DNA of 64,000 bases, taken from Methanobacteriota archaeon. GTDB lineage: Archaea > Halobacteriota > Methanosarcinia > Methanosarcinales > Methanosarcinaceae. The stretch's first letter is position 1. Every line of letters begins with the position of its first letter. The notes below the pieces were generated by a model that did no database searches, was not told where the DNA came from, and saw nothing but the letters and a program-made list of their open reading frames with translations. This document shows, piece by piece, positions 54,870 to 62,757 of the stretch. Location of the stretch: assembly GCA_023399215.1 (NCBI GenBank), contig JAEWQJ010000011.1:62001-126000 (forward strand), read 5' to 3'. The translations under genes were made by a program, and so were the position numbers.

Positions 54870-55973
54870 TTATATAGGGAATTTTTCTACAATTCTACTG
54901 TATTGGTCTGTTGCTTGCTGTACCTTATTTAAATAATGTGCACTTCCTACAGTAGCAGATGCTCTACCTTGAATAAAATCAGCTACGCTTTCTGTTATAC
55001 CTTCTTTAATCATGAAGTTTAAGTGCCATTTTCTAATTGTTTTTGCAGTCACACGTCCACTTCTGATATCTTTCATGACGCTACAGTATGATTTAAGACT
55101 GCACAGTTTCCTTAGTTCAGGAATATATGAAGCAGGGAAAAATAGGTGAAACGTCTTCTTTGTACCACTGGATAAAAAAGAAGTTGGATAGTGGGCAACT
55201 TCACTTTCAATTATTATATTTCGTTCATCAAAGTTTTCAAGCATTTGATGAATATGGGTTAAGCGGTTTCCTGAATAAACTAACAGCTTGTAAATAGGTT
55301 TTATATCAGCAGGGCATTCTACATAGCCTTTTTTGATTTCCTCATCATTTACATAAATTTCAACGACACCTGACTTTTTGATCTTTACAAAGCGTCTCCA
55401 TTTCTCAAGACTATAACCGCATATTTCATCCATTTCCTTATCTTCAAAGTAATTAAATAAATTACGTAATCCACGTTCTTCTTTATCCTTAAGTTGAATA
55501 TCCCTGAACTCTATAGGTCTGCTTATTATTCGATTTTCGAAGAATCTCAGTAACGCATTAAAATAGTCCCTTTTAGTGATTTTCGATATATTTTTATAGC
55601 GCAACCAATCTTCAAAAGAATTTTTGTGTTTGACCCAAATATCATTGAGCATGCAGCTTTTAGACTTGCTTTCTTGTAGGGAGTCTGTTGTTGAGGAATG
55701 AGTATTAATTGGATTGCAATTTAACTGGCTTAATTGATCGTAAATTAAAGGCTTAATACTGTTGTATTTGCCAAATAGAGCCTTTACACGGCGGGGATCC
55801 TGAGTTCGAATCTCAGCGGGCCCATTCTTTTTATTATCTTTGTTTTCTGATTCTAAGTGTTTATTGAGCTTCTTTTCTAAGGCTTCAATTCTTAATTCTA
55901 GGTCGGAGTTTGCTTCTGGTTGTATAACTTTAATTTTAAAGTTAAACTTTTCTTCAAGAGTAATTACATACAA
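54870..55973 (-). CDS. SSV-type tyrosine integrase, C-terminal part fused to a remnant N-terminus
   Basis: A 367-residue ORF. Its C-terminal 200 residues are a tyrosine recombinase: Arg in YSGNRLTHIHQML, then TIRKWHLNFMIKEGITESVADFIQGR and the nucleophile Tyr in GSAHYLN. Upstream it reads through the partial tRNA (GPAEIRTQDPRRVKA) into the coiled coil LRIEALEKKLNKHLESEN and on to 55973, where only a TTG start is available. Homology to the int(N) protein continues to ~56100 but without an ATG and with a stop, so the N-terminal part is a decayed copy from another integration. The true int(C) part is ~54870-55779. Confidence 0.85.
   Translation of the reverse strand: MYVITLEEKFNFKIKVIQPEANSDLELRIEALEKKLNKHLESENKDNKKNGPAEIRTQDPRRVKALFGKYNSIKPLIYDQLSQLNCNPINTHSSTTDSLQESKSKSCMLNDIWVKHKNSFEDWLRYKNISKITKRDYFNALLRFFENRIISRPIEFRDIQLKDKEERGLRNLFNYFEDKEMDEICGYSLEKWRRFVKIKKSGVVEIYVNDEEIKKGYVECPADIKPIYKLLVYSGNRLTHIHQMLENFDERNIIIESEVAHYPTSFLSSGTKKTFHLFFPASYIPELRKLCSLKSYCSVMKDIRSGRVTAKTIRKWHLNFMIKEGITESVADFIQGRASATVGSAHYLNKVQQATDQYSRIVEKFPI
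55780..55904. repeat. Right attachment repeat (attR), identical to 46459-46583
   Basis: A 125-bp perfect copy comprising the last 45 nt of tRNA-Val plus 80 bp of integrase N-terminal coding sequence. Divergence begins on the next base on both sides (CTGA versus CGGA). It would serve as substrate for excision together with the left copy. Confidence 0.92.
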
Positions 55974-56900
55974 AAGTTTACCGTTATATTCTGTTTTGAA
56001 AATATGAGCAGTTTCTCTGGCAATGCTAACTCCCGATTGTGGAAGTCTTACTGAAGTATATTGTATCTCTGGTTTTAGCCTGAGTTTTGTGGGTTTAATT
56101 TTTTAAAAATATATTTCTAATGTACCCCTTGCTTTCAGTTTGGTCACTGCAGTAAAATGAAACAACTAAAATTACCAGGGTAAAATCTTCATAGAAACGG
56201 GACCGATTTAAAGATTTCATGCAACTTCTGTGTAGCTGGGAGTTTCATTACATTGTCAGATGTTTCATTTCCATAATAATCTAAAAAATATTGACTACTG
56301 TATTAAGAAGTAGAATCATTCCCACCCAGGTCCTGTCCCGGAATAGCCTTGACTTTTACACCGCCTGTCTCATTAATTTTTGCATGATATCTTATCTTAC
56401 CAACCAGAGTATTCTCTTGTTCATTCCTTTTGGTTATTGTTTGCATCCAGTTGAATTTCGAAACTTTCGAATATATTCATTGATCATGGATTTTCCAATA
56501 AACAAGGAATTTATTTTGGAATTAAAGCGCTAGTCGCTTCAGTATTTTGGAGAGTATGAGTGCATTATTTTACGCAACTTCTCAGTTTTGTTTTCTACAA
56601 TTTTAGTGTCTAGTATATACTCTTTATTAACTCTAATTTTATTTAAAAAGATTAACTGAAAGCTATTTCCAATTTTTTTCTGGTAATTTCCCTTTTTCTC
56701 TAGCCGCAAAAGGGAACTTGTCCGTTTAAATCTTTTTTCTTTATAACTTGAGATTATATATAGTACTGAAATTGTTATATAGAAAGGGGAACGATAAAGA
56801 TTTAGAATCTTTGTTACCTACAAAAAGATATGCTTTAATATTTTTAAGGCGTAACTACTTACAAAGATTATTTAAAAACTACCGTGGGGGAGGAGTCAGT
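55974..56900. other. Decayed chromosome-side remnant of an older integrated element
   Basis: Positions ~55974-56105 still align with the int(N) coding region at 46605-46796 but contain a stop and lack the start. The rest to 56900 shows no intact gene. The ORF at 56291-56533 has no ribosome-binding site. No second partial tRNA or int(C) copy is seen, so the older element has been largely deleted. Confidence 0.55.
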
Positions 56901-57128
56901 ATTAAGAGAAGGAGCAGGACTGATATTGCAGTCGATATTTTAAGAGTAGCAATGAACGGGGCAAAGAAAACTCACATTGTATATGAGGTAAATTTGAACT
57001 TTAATATCGCCCAGAAATACCTTGAAATGTTGAAAGAAAAAGAGCTTATCATACATGAAAATGGGCTTTTCATCACTACTGACAAAGGAAAAGTCTTTCA
57101 GGAAATGGCTAAGGAACTCAAACTCTAA
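56901..57128 (+). CDS. Small winged-helix protein, possible ATT start
   Basis: About 75 residues. The sequence (KRRSRTDIAVDILRVAMNGAKKTH at residues 2-25, then FNIAQKYLEMLKEKELIIHENGLFITTDKGK) is a typical archaeal single-domain winged helix, similar to small regulators near mobile elements. The frame is open to 56748 but without similarity. A very strong GGGGGAGGAG ends 5 nt before ATT at 56901, where homologous domains begin. No ATG, GTG or TTG sits at that point, so non-canonical initiation is proposed. The alternative is the long 126-aa form. Confidence 0.65.
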   Translation: MKRRSRTDIAVDILRVAMNGAKKTHIVYEVNLNFNIAQKYLEMLKEKELIIHENGLFITTDKGKVFQEMAKELKL

Positions 57129-57397
57129 TCAATTTCTGTATTTTTTAATTTTTATTAAATTTTCCCATCTTTTTCTTATTTTCGATTTTCCAGTTTTACC
57201 ATCCTAATATTATACTTGAAATCGACTTTTTCCGTGTCCATCCTTTTGTGTCCATCCTTTTTCTTGAATTACTCTTATGTAAAACTCAGCCCAAAGATCA
57301 GGTGAGGATAAAGCGCCTGGTGAGTAATTCAGAAATAACATTTCTAAATTCTAATGCGCCCCCGTATAAATAAAAGAAGTTTGGAAACATATATACT

Positions 57398-58048
57398 ATG
57401 GTGATTAAGGCACTTTTTTTAAACTGCACTCTGAAAAAATCTCCTCGAGTATCAAATACTCGCGCTCTTGTTGACAAGGCAGTAGCTATCTTTGATGAAC
57501 TTGGTATTGAAAGTGAAGTGATAAGGGTTGTGGATCATAACGTGGCTTTTGGGATTTCCTCCGATGAAGAGGGAGGAGATGAATGGCCTTTGATCCTTGA
57601 GAAGATAAAAGCCTGTGATATTCTTGTTATAGCAACTCCCATCTGGTTTGGAGTTCTCTCATCTGTGGCAAAGATGGTAATTGAGAGGCTGGATGGTACT
57701 TATACGGAAGGAGATCCCGAAACTGGTCAGTATCCTCTTTATGGAAAGGCTGCAGGAGTCATAGTTACCGGAAACGAGGATGGAGCACACGATGTCTGTT
57801 CAACTATACTCTTTAACCTTATTCATCTGGGTTGCACTGTTCCTCCAAATGCAGACTGTTACTGGGTTGGTGATGCAGGGCCGGGTCCAAGTTACATAGA
57901 AGCTGGAGGAGATAGGCATCTTTATACAAATCGGACAGCCAGATATATGGCACATAATCTGGCATATTTTGCAAAGCTGCTCAACGAAAACCCTATCCCT
58001 ACCAATTTAAAGAAACTTGATGAAGAGGCAAAAAATGTAAGCGACTGA
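57398..58048 (+). CDS. Flavodoxin-family / NADPH-dependent FMN reductase-like protein
   Basis: A 216-residue protein. The N-terminal LFLNCTLKKSPRVSNTRALVDKA matches the phosphate loop of the FMN-reductase branch. DILVIATPIWFGVLSSVAKMVIERL matches the second flavin-contact segment. It is a likely flavin-dependent oxidoreductase. The substrate is unknown. The downstream Cdc48 gene starts 76 bp after its stop. Confidence 0.85.
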   Translation: MVIKALFLNCTLKKSPRVSNTRALVDKAVAIFDELGIESEVIRVVDHNVAFGISSDEEGGDEWPLILEKIKACDILVIATPIWFGVLSSVAKMVIERLDGTYTEGDPETGQYPLYGKAAGVIVTGNEDGAHDVCSTILFNLIHLGCTVPPNADCYWVGDAGPGPSYIEAGGDRHLYTNRTARYMAHNLAYFAKLLNENPIPTNLKKLDEEAKNVSD

Positions 58049-58124
58049 TGCTGACCTATCTGAGAGCTGCTGATCTTTTCACAAAGTCCTGAACACTTTT
58101 ACTGCTGGAAATGGGGGGTATTAT

Positions 58125-60416
58125 TTGACTGATAGTAAGACAACGATAAAATTAAAAGTTGCAGAAGCCGATCAACGGGATGTTGGAAAAGGCATTGTCC
58201 GAATAGGCGAAAGTTTCCGGGAAAAACTGGGTCTTAAGCCTTTCGACGTCGTGGAAATCAAAGGGGGAAAATCGACTTCAGCCCTTATAGGGCGCCCGTA
58301 CCCAAGTGATTCAGGACTTGAGATTATACGTATGGATGGGCTTATCCGTACTAATGCAAAAACCAGTATAGAGGAATATGTGGATATCCGCAAAGCCGAC
58401 TGGAAAAAAGCAAAAAGTGTAACTCTTGCCCCTGTATCCAGGGGCATGCAGATCTATGCTCCAAGCGCAACTCTTAAAGCCGTATTCATGAACCGTACGG
58501 TTTCAAAAGGGGATTTTATTTCTACCACAAGTTTAAAAAAATCGAGGGAAAGTGAGACTTTCGGCAAAGGAGTTATGTTCGAAGATTTTTTCCAGGACTT
58601 TTTCGGCCAGGGCTTTGGGCCATCTTTCGGGCTTGGAGAAATAAAATTGCAGGTAGTTTCTACTTCTCCGTCGGGAATAGTAAAGATTACAGACTTAACG
58701 CAGGTTGAGCTTTTGCCTGAAGCGACCGGAGTAACCCCTGAACAGAATATTCCTACTGTTATGTATGAAGATCTGGGCGGGCTAAAAGAAGCCATCGGGA
58801 AAGTCAGGGAAATGATAGAGTTGCCTTTGAAGCACCCTGAGCTTTTTGGTAGGCTAGGAATCGATGCTCCAAAAGGGGTACTGCTCCATGGCCCGCCCGG
58901 AACGGGAAAGACTCTGCTTGCAAAAGCAGTTGCCAACGAATCCGATGCCTACTTTATTTCTATCAATGGCCCTGAGATTATGTCCAAATATTACGGCGAA
59001 TCCGAAAGGGCGATAAGGGAAATTTTTGAAGATGCAGAAAAGAATGCTCCTGCAATTATCTTCCTGGATGAGATCGATTCCATTGCCCCTAAAAGGGCTG
59101 AGGTAACCGGAGAAGTCGAAAGAAGAGTAGTTGCTCAACTTCTCTCCCTTATGGACGGGCTTAAGGCTCGCAAGAATGTAATTGTTATAGGGTCAACCAA
59201 CCGTCCTGAAGCCCTGGATGTAGCACTCCGCCGCCCAGGCAGATTTGATCGAGAAATTGAACTTAGAGTCCCGGATACTGATGGAAGGTTAGAAATTTTC
59301 CAGATCCATACCAGAGGAATGCCTCTTGCCGAAGACGTAAATCTCATGGATTTTGCTCAAATAACATACGGATTCGTGGGAGCTGATATTGCTGCCCTGT
59401 GCAGGGAGGCAGCTATGAGTGCCCTACGGCGGGTTTTACCTAAAATCAATCTTAATGAACCTGAAATTCCAGCTGAAATTCTGGATTCCCTCCAGGTAAT
59501 AAGAGATGATTTTGAAAATGCTCTCAAAGATGTCCAACCTTCTGCAATAAGGGAAATCCTGATCGAAGTGCCAACTGTCAGCTGGGACGACGTTGGAGGC
59601 CTGGAAGAAGTAAAAAGGCTCCTGAAAGAGGTAGTAGAATGGCCTCTCAAGAATCCGGAATCTTACAGAGATATCGGGGTTGAAGCTCCTAAAGGGGTCC
59701 TTCTGTATGGCCCTCCGGGTACGGGAAAGACTCTGCTTGCAAAGGCAATAGCCCACGAATCGGATGCTAATTTTATCACAGCCAAGGGAAGTGATCTACT
59801 TTCCAAATGGTATGGAGAATCCGAAAAAAGGATAGCCGAGGTTTTTACACGGGCAAGGCAGGTTGCTCCTTCAATTATTTTTCTGGACGAACTTGACTCA
59901 CTTGCGCCTATTCGCGGTGCTTCTATAAGTGAGCCTCAGGTTACGGCAAGAATCCTGAATCAGCTTCTCTCCGAAATGGATGGCCTTGAAGAACTCAGGG
60001 CTGTAGTAGTAATTGGTGCAACCAATCGCCCGGACGTTATCGATCCTGCACTTATTCGGCCAGGACGTTTTGATGAACTGATTCTTGTTCCGATCCCTGA
60101 TGAGGGAGCTCGCAGGGAAATCTTCAAAGTCCACACCGAAAAAATGGCGCTTGCAGAGGATATTGATATCGAAAAGCTCGTTTCTATGACCGATCAGTAT
60201 ACAGGTGCAGACATTGCAGCCGTATGTAAAAAGGCAGGAAGGCTTGCTCTGCGTGAGGACCTTCACACAAAAAATGTTAAGCAAAGACATTTCCTTAAAG
60301 CAATAACAGAAACTGGGCCTTCAGTTACTCCGGATACGATGAAATACTACGAAGCTATAAAAGGCGAACTCAGGACAAGGAAATCTAAGGAGATCGAGAA
60401 CCCCTCCTATATTTGA
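58125..60416 (+). CDS. Cdc48/VAT-type AAA ATPase
   Basis: A 763-residue double-AAA unfoldase that pulls proteins apart for the archaeal proteasome. The N-terminal double-psi barrel and CDC48 domain 2 cover ~1-185 (VGKGIVRIGESFREKLGLKPFDVVEI). D1 has Walker A GPPGTGKT near 256 and FLDEIDSIAP. D2 has a second GPPGTGKT near 529 and FLDELDSLAP. There are two SRH regions (GSTNRPEALD, GATNRPDVID). A Gly/Phe-rich insert at ~148-165 (FFQDFFGQGFGPSFG) is unusual. The start is TTG with GGGGGG 6-7 nt upstream. Confidence 0.95.
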   Translation: MTDSKTTIKLKVAEADQRDVGKGIVRIGESFREKLGLKPFDVVEIKGGKSTSALIGRPYPSDSGLEIIRMDGLIRTNAKTSIEEYVDIRKADWKKAKSVTLAPVSRGMQIYAPSATLKAVFMNRTVSKGDFISTTSLKKSRESETFGKGVMFEDFFQDFFGQGFGPSFGLGEIKLQVVSTSPSGIVKITDLTQVELLPEATGVTPEQNIPTVMYEDLGGLKEAIGKVREMIELPLKHPELFGRLGIDAPKGVLLHGPPGTGKTLLAKAVANESDAYFISINGPEIMSKYYGESERAIREIFEDAEKNAPAIIFLDEIDSIAPKRAEVTGEVERRVVAQLLSLMDGLKARKNVIVIGSTNRPEALDVALRRPGRFDREIELRVPDTDGRLEIFQIHTRGMPLAEDVNLMDFAQITYGFVGADIAALCREAAMSALRRVLPKINLNEPEIPAEILDSLQVIRDDFENALKDVQPSAIREILIEVPTVSWDDVGGLEEVKRLLKEVVEWPLKNPESYRDIGVEAPKGVLLYGPPGTGKTLLAKAIAHESDANFITAKGSDLLSKWYGESEKRIAEVFTRARQVAPSIIFLDELDSLAPIRGASISEPQVTARILNQLLSEMDGLEELRAVVVIGATNRPDVIDPALIRPGRFDELILVPIPDEGARREIFKVHTEKMALAEDIDIEKLVSMTDQYTGADIAAVCKKAGRLALREDLHTKNVKQRHFLKAITETGPSVTPDTMKYYEAIKGELRTRKSKEIENPSYI

Positions 60417-60611
60417 GTAAAAACGCTATAAACACAGGTTTGCCTTATTCCCATTTTTCCTGTTGATTTAGTAAATCCTTTCCTGTTAATTTATTAATTT
60501 TTTGTTCCCTGATTATTTGTTGTTTTTACTAACTTCTTTTTCTTACAACTTCAACAATTTTTTAAATATTATATTTACATTATCTGTTTTTAAACTGAAT
60601 CTTTTTACTCA

Positions 60612-60713
60612 GTTATGCCATAGAGTTTTTTCGAGAATACTTCTCTGAATTTAATATCACCTGTTATGTCATAGAGTTTTTCCGAGAATAATTCTCTGAA
60701 TTTAATATCACCT
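60612..60713. repeat. 51-bp tandem duplication upstream of the HTH-CBS gene
   Basis: Units starting GTTATGCCATAGAGTTTTTT (60612) and GTTATGTCATAGAGTTTTTC (60663) each contain TCGAGAATACTTCTCTGAAT-like sequence that can form an AGAG/CTCT stem. It lies 70 bp before the start codon. Near the start, ATTAC and GTAAT flank TATCG. These may be regulatory sites. The rest of 60417-60780 is T-rich and non-coding. Confidence 0.75.
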
Positions 60714-60780
60714 TTTTTTTAACTTTACAAATTATGTTAACCAATGATATTAAATATAATAATTACTATCGGTAATATAC

Positions 60781-61341
60781 ATGCAGCTTCCAACACCCGA
60801 AGATCTTAAAAAAAGAAGAAATGAACTCGGGCTTACCCAGAGCGATTTGGCTAAAAGGGCAGGAGTAAGTCAGCCCCTTATAGCTCGTATAGAATCGGGA
60901 GACGTAGATCCCAGGCTTTCGACTGTCAGGAAAATCCTTGACGCTTTTGAGGAAGTTGAAAAGGAACAGCAGATTATTATAATAGATCTGATGCATTCCC
61001 CTGTAATTCATGTCTCTCCAGGTGATTCTGTGGAAGAAGTAGTAAACTTGATGCAGAAGTATGGTTTTTCACAGGTCCCTGTGCTTGATGGTGGCATTCC
61101 GGTTGGAAGTGTTTCCGAAGACATGATAGTGAAATTGATGGCCGAAAGTAAGAAAAAATCAATTTCCCAGTTGAAAGTTTCTGAGATAATGGGAGAGGCC
61201 TTCCCAACAGTGTCTCCAGGTATTTCTATCTCAGTCGTGTCGCACATGCTGGAAGGAAACCCTGCCGTACTGGTAGTAGAAAAAGGAGCAGTTATCGGCG
61301 TCGTGACGAAACATGATGTAATGACGCTTCTCCAGGGCTAA
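60781..61341 (+). CDS. HTH-CBS transcriptional regulator
   Basis: A 186-residue protein. Residues ~8-60 form an XRE-type helix-turn-helix (RRNELGLTQSDLAKRAGVSQ, PLIARIESGDVDPRLST). Residues ~68-185 form a CBS-domain pair (MHSPVIHVSPGDSVEEVVNLMQ and VSEIMGEAFPTVSPGISISV), which usually binds adenine nucleotides. The architecture suggests DNA binding controlled by energy charge. Repeats upstream could be its own operator. Confidence 0.9.
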   Translation: MQLPTPEDLKKRRNELGLTQSDLAKRAGVSQPLIARIESGDVDPRLSTVRKILDAFEEVEKEQQIIIIDLMHSPVIHVSPGDSVEEVVNLMQKYGFSQVPVLDGGIPVGSVSEDMIVKLMAESKKKSISQLKVSEIMGEAFPTVSPGISISVVSHMLEGNPAVLVVEKGAVIGVVTKHDVMTLLQG

Positions 61342-61749
61342 TTAGCAAAATTCGTTCTCCCTATAGAGCGGTATCCGGGATTAGGGTTTGAAAAGCACAT
61401 CAATTATATACTATAATTCAATTAAACCTGATCTCTAAATTAGAATAATGCTTAATCATGCAAAGTAACTCAGTTAATAAGTCCTGTGACAAATTCCCTG
61501 AATAAGATACTGCAGGGCCTTTTAAGCATACAGTATCACAATGATATTACTCTGAATTATTCCATATTTGCAGTAGTTTAATACTGTAGGTAAATACAAA
61601 CTCCTTAAACAGATACAAACGAAGTATTAAAACCACTTTGCAAATATTGATCACCTGGGAGCAGGTATAGAAGCTGCAAACAGGGTTCTTGACAGAGCCT
61701 GAAAAGGATAAAGTTATAGATTTAGACACAGGTAGAATATATCTACCAG
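61342..61749. other. Intergenic spacer, no gene seen
   Basis: About 400 bp between the HTH-CBS gene and the ribC leader hairpin. No ORF or repeat of note was seen. The promoter of ribC is expected here. Confidence 0.4.
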
Positions 61750-61776
61750 ATCTTTTCAGGAAAACCCTGAAAAGAT
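61750..61776 (+). promoter_or_regulatory. Leader hairpin or operator before ribC
   Basis: ATCTTTTCAGG (61750-61760) and CCTGAAAAGAT (61766-61776) form a perfect 11-bp stem with loop AAAAC, 27 bp before the ribC start and followed by TTTTAA. It may be an attenuator, an RNA control hairpin or a dimeric operator for a riboflavin regulator. Confidence 0.55.
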
Positions 61777-61803
61777 TTTAACCAAAATTTCGATCGGATT
61801 CAC

Positions 61804-62268
61804 ATGCCAACAATAGGAATTGCAGATACCACGTTCGCACGCTATAATATGGGGCGTGCGGCAATTGATGAGATACAAAAAAACGTATCTGTAAAAATCA
61901 AAAGAGTAACCGTGCCAGGGATAAAGGACCTTCCGGTCGCAGCCAAAAAACTTATTGAAGAAGAAGGGTGCGATATCGTTATGGCTCTTGGCATGCCTGG
62001 AGCTAAGGAACAGGATAAAATTTGTGCTCATGAAGCTTCTCAGGGCATTATTATGGCCCAGCTCATGACCAATACCCATATTATCGAGGTCTTTGTCCAT
62101 GAAAATGAAGGAAAGGACGAGAAGGAACTTGCTTTCCTTATGGACAGAAGGACCCGAGAGCACGCTTTAAATGTAATCAAACTGCTCTTCAAGCCTGAAA
62201 AATTAATTCGAGAAGCCGGTACCGGCCAAAGGCAAGGCTTTGAAGACGCAGGTCCATTGAGAACTTGA
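61804..62268 (+). CDS. ribC: Riboflavin synthase (archaeal type)
   Basis: A 154-residue archaeal riboflavin synthase, related to lumazine synthase rather than the bacterial enzyme. It dismutates 6,7-dimethyl-8-ribityllumazine to riboflavin. Family segments: MPTIGIADTTFARYNMGRAA, VTVPGIKDLPVAAKKL, MALGMPGAKEQDKICAHEAS and HIIEVFVHENE. ribH follows after 38 bp on the same strand, giving the last two steps of riboflavin synthesis in one unit. Confidence 0.95.
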   Translation: MPTIGIADTTFARYNMGRAAIDEIQKNVSVKIKRVTVPGIKDLPVAAKKLIEEEGCDIVMALGMPGAKEQDKICAHEASQGIIMAQLMTNTHIIEVFVHENEGKDEKELAFLMDRRTREHALNVIKLLFKPEKLIREAGTGQRQGFEDAGPLRT

Positions 62269-62306
62269 ATCAATTTATGTAAAAACAATACTGGAGACCT
62301 TATCAG

Positions 62307-62711
62307 ATGACTATCAGCCTAGGATTTGTTGTAGCTGAATTTAACAGGGATCTGACCTATCAGATGGAACTGCTTGGAAGAGAACACGCGGAGTTCCTGG
62401 GGGCAACAGTTAAAGAGACTATTCTTGTCCCAGGGGTATTTGACATGCCGCTTGCGATCAAGAAGCTTTGCCAGAGGGATGACATCGATGCCGTAGTTAC
62501 TATAGGATCTGTAATTGAGGGCGATACTGACCATGACCAGGTGGTTATGCAGCACGCTGCAAGGAAAATTATGGATCTTTCTCTTGAGTTCAATAAGCCT
62601 GTAACTCTCGGAATTCCTGGCCCAGGTATGACCCGCATGGCGGCTCATGAACGTGTGGACTATGCAAAGCGAGCCGTTGAAGCTGCAGTAAAGCTGGTGC
62701 GGCGGCTGTGA
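62307..62711 (+). CDS. ribH: 6,7-dimethyl-8-ribityllumazine synthase
   Basis: A 134-residue enzyme joining 5-amino-6-ribitylamino-uracil and dihydroxybutanone phosphate. Seen are GFVVAEFNRDLTYQM, LVPGVFDMPLAIKKL, IGSVIEGDTDHDQVV and the C-terminal HERVDYAKRAVEAAVKL. The length is short but normal for archaeal RibH, whose subunits assemble into capsid-like particles. The ATG has GGAG ~11 nt upstream. Confidence 0.95.
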   Translation: MTISLGFVVAEFNRDLTYQMELLGREHAEFLGATVKETILVPGVFDMPLAIKKLCQRDDIDAVVTIGSVIEGDTDHDQVVMQHAARKIMDLSLEFNKPVTLGIPGPGMTRMAAHERVDYAKRAVEAAVKLVRRL

Positions 62712-62757
62712 ATGTTATAATAACTAAATTAGTAAATGTAATACCAGGACCATCCCT

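Larger units (their letters stand above)
46459..55824. mobile_element. Integrated element in tRNA-Val (SSV-type, ~9.3 kb)
   Basis: A 125-bp perfect direct repeat bounds the element (46459-46583 and 55780-55904), starting inside the tRNA-Val anticodon arm. The integrase gene is split: its N-terminal part lies beside the intact tRNA and its C-terminal part at the other end, reading through the partial tRNA. This is the hallmark of SSV-type integration. The interior is much more AT-rich than the chromosome and encodes mostly defence-like or unknown proteins. No capsid or Rep gene is recognised, so plasmid, virus remnant or satellite remain open. Confidence 0.82.

Noticed and set aside
56291..56533. 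80-codon ORF in the right flank of the element
   Set aside because: No ribosome-binding site; hydrophobic, aromatic-rich composition as expected of AT-rich non-coding DNA.
59357..59650. 97-codon minus-strand ORF and neighbours
   Set aside because: Antisense shadows of the Cdc48 gene.
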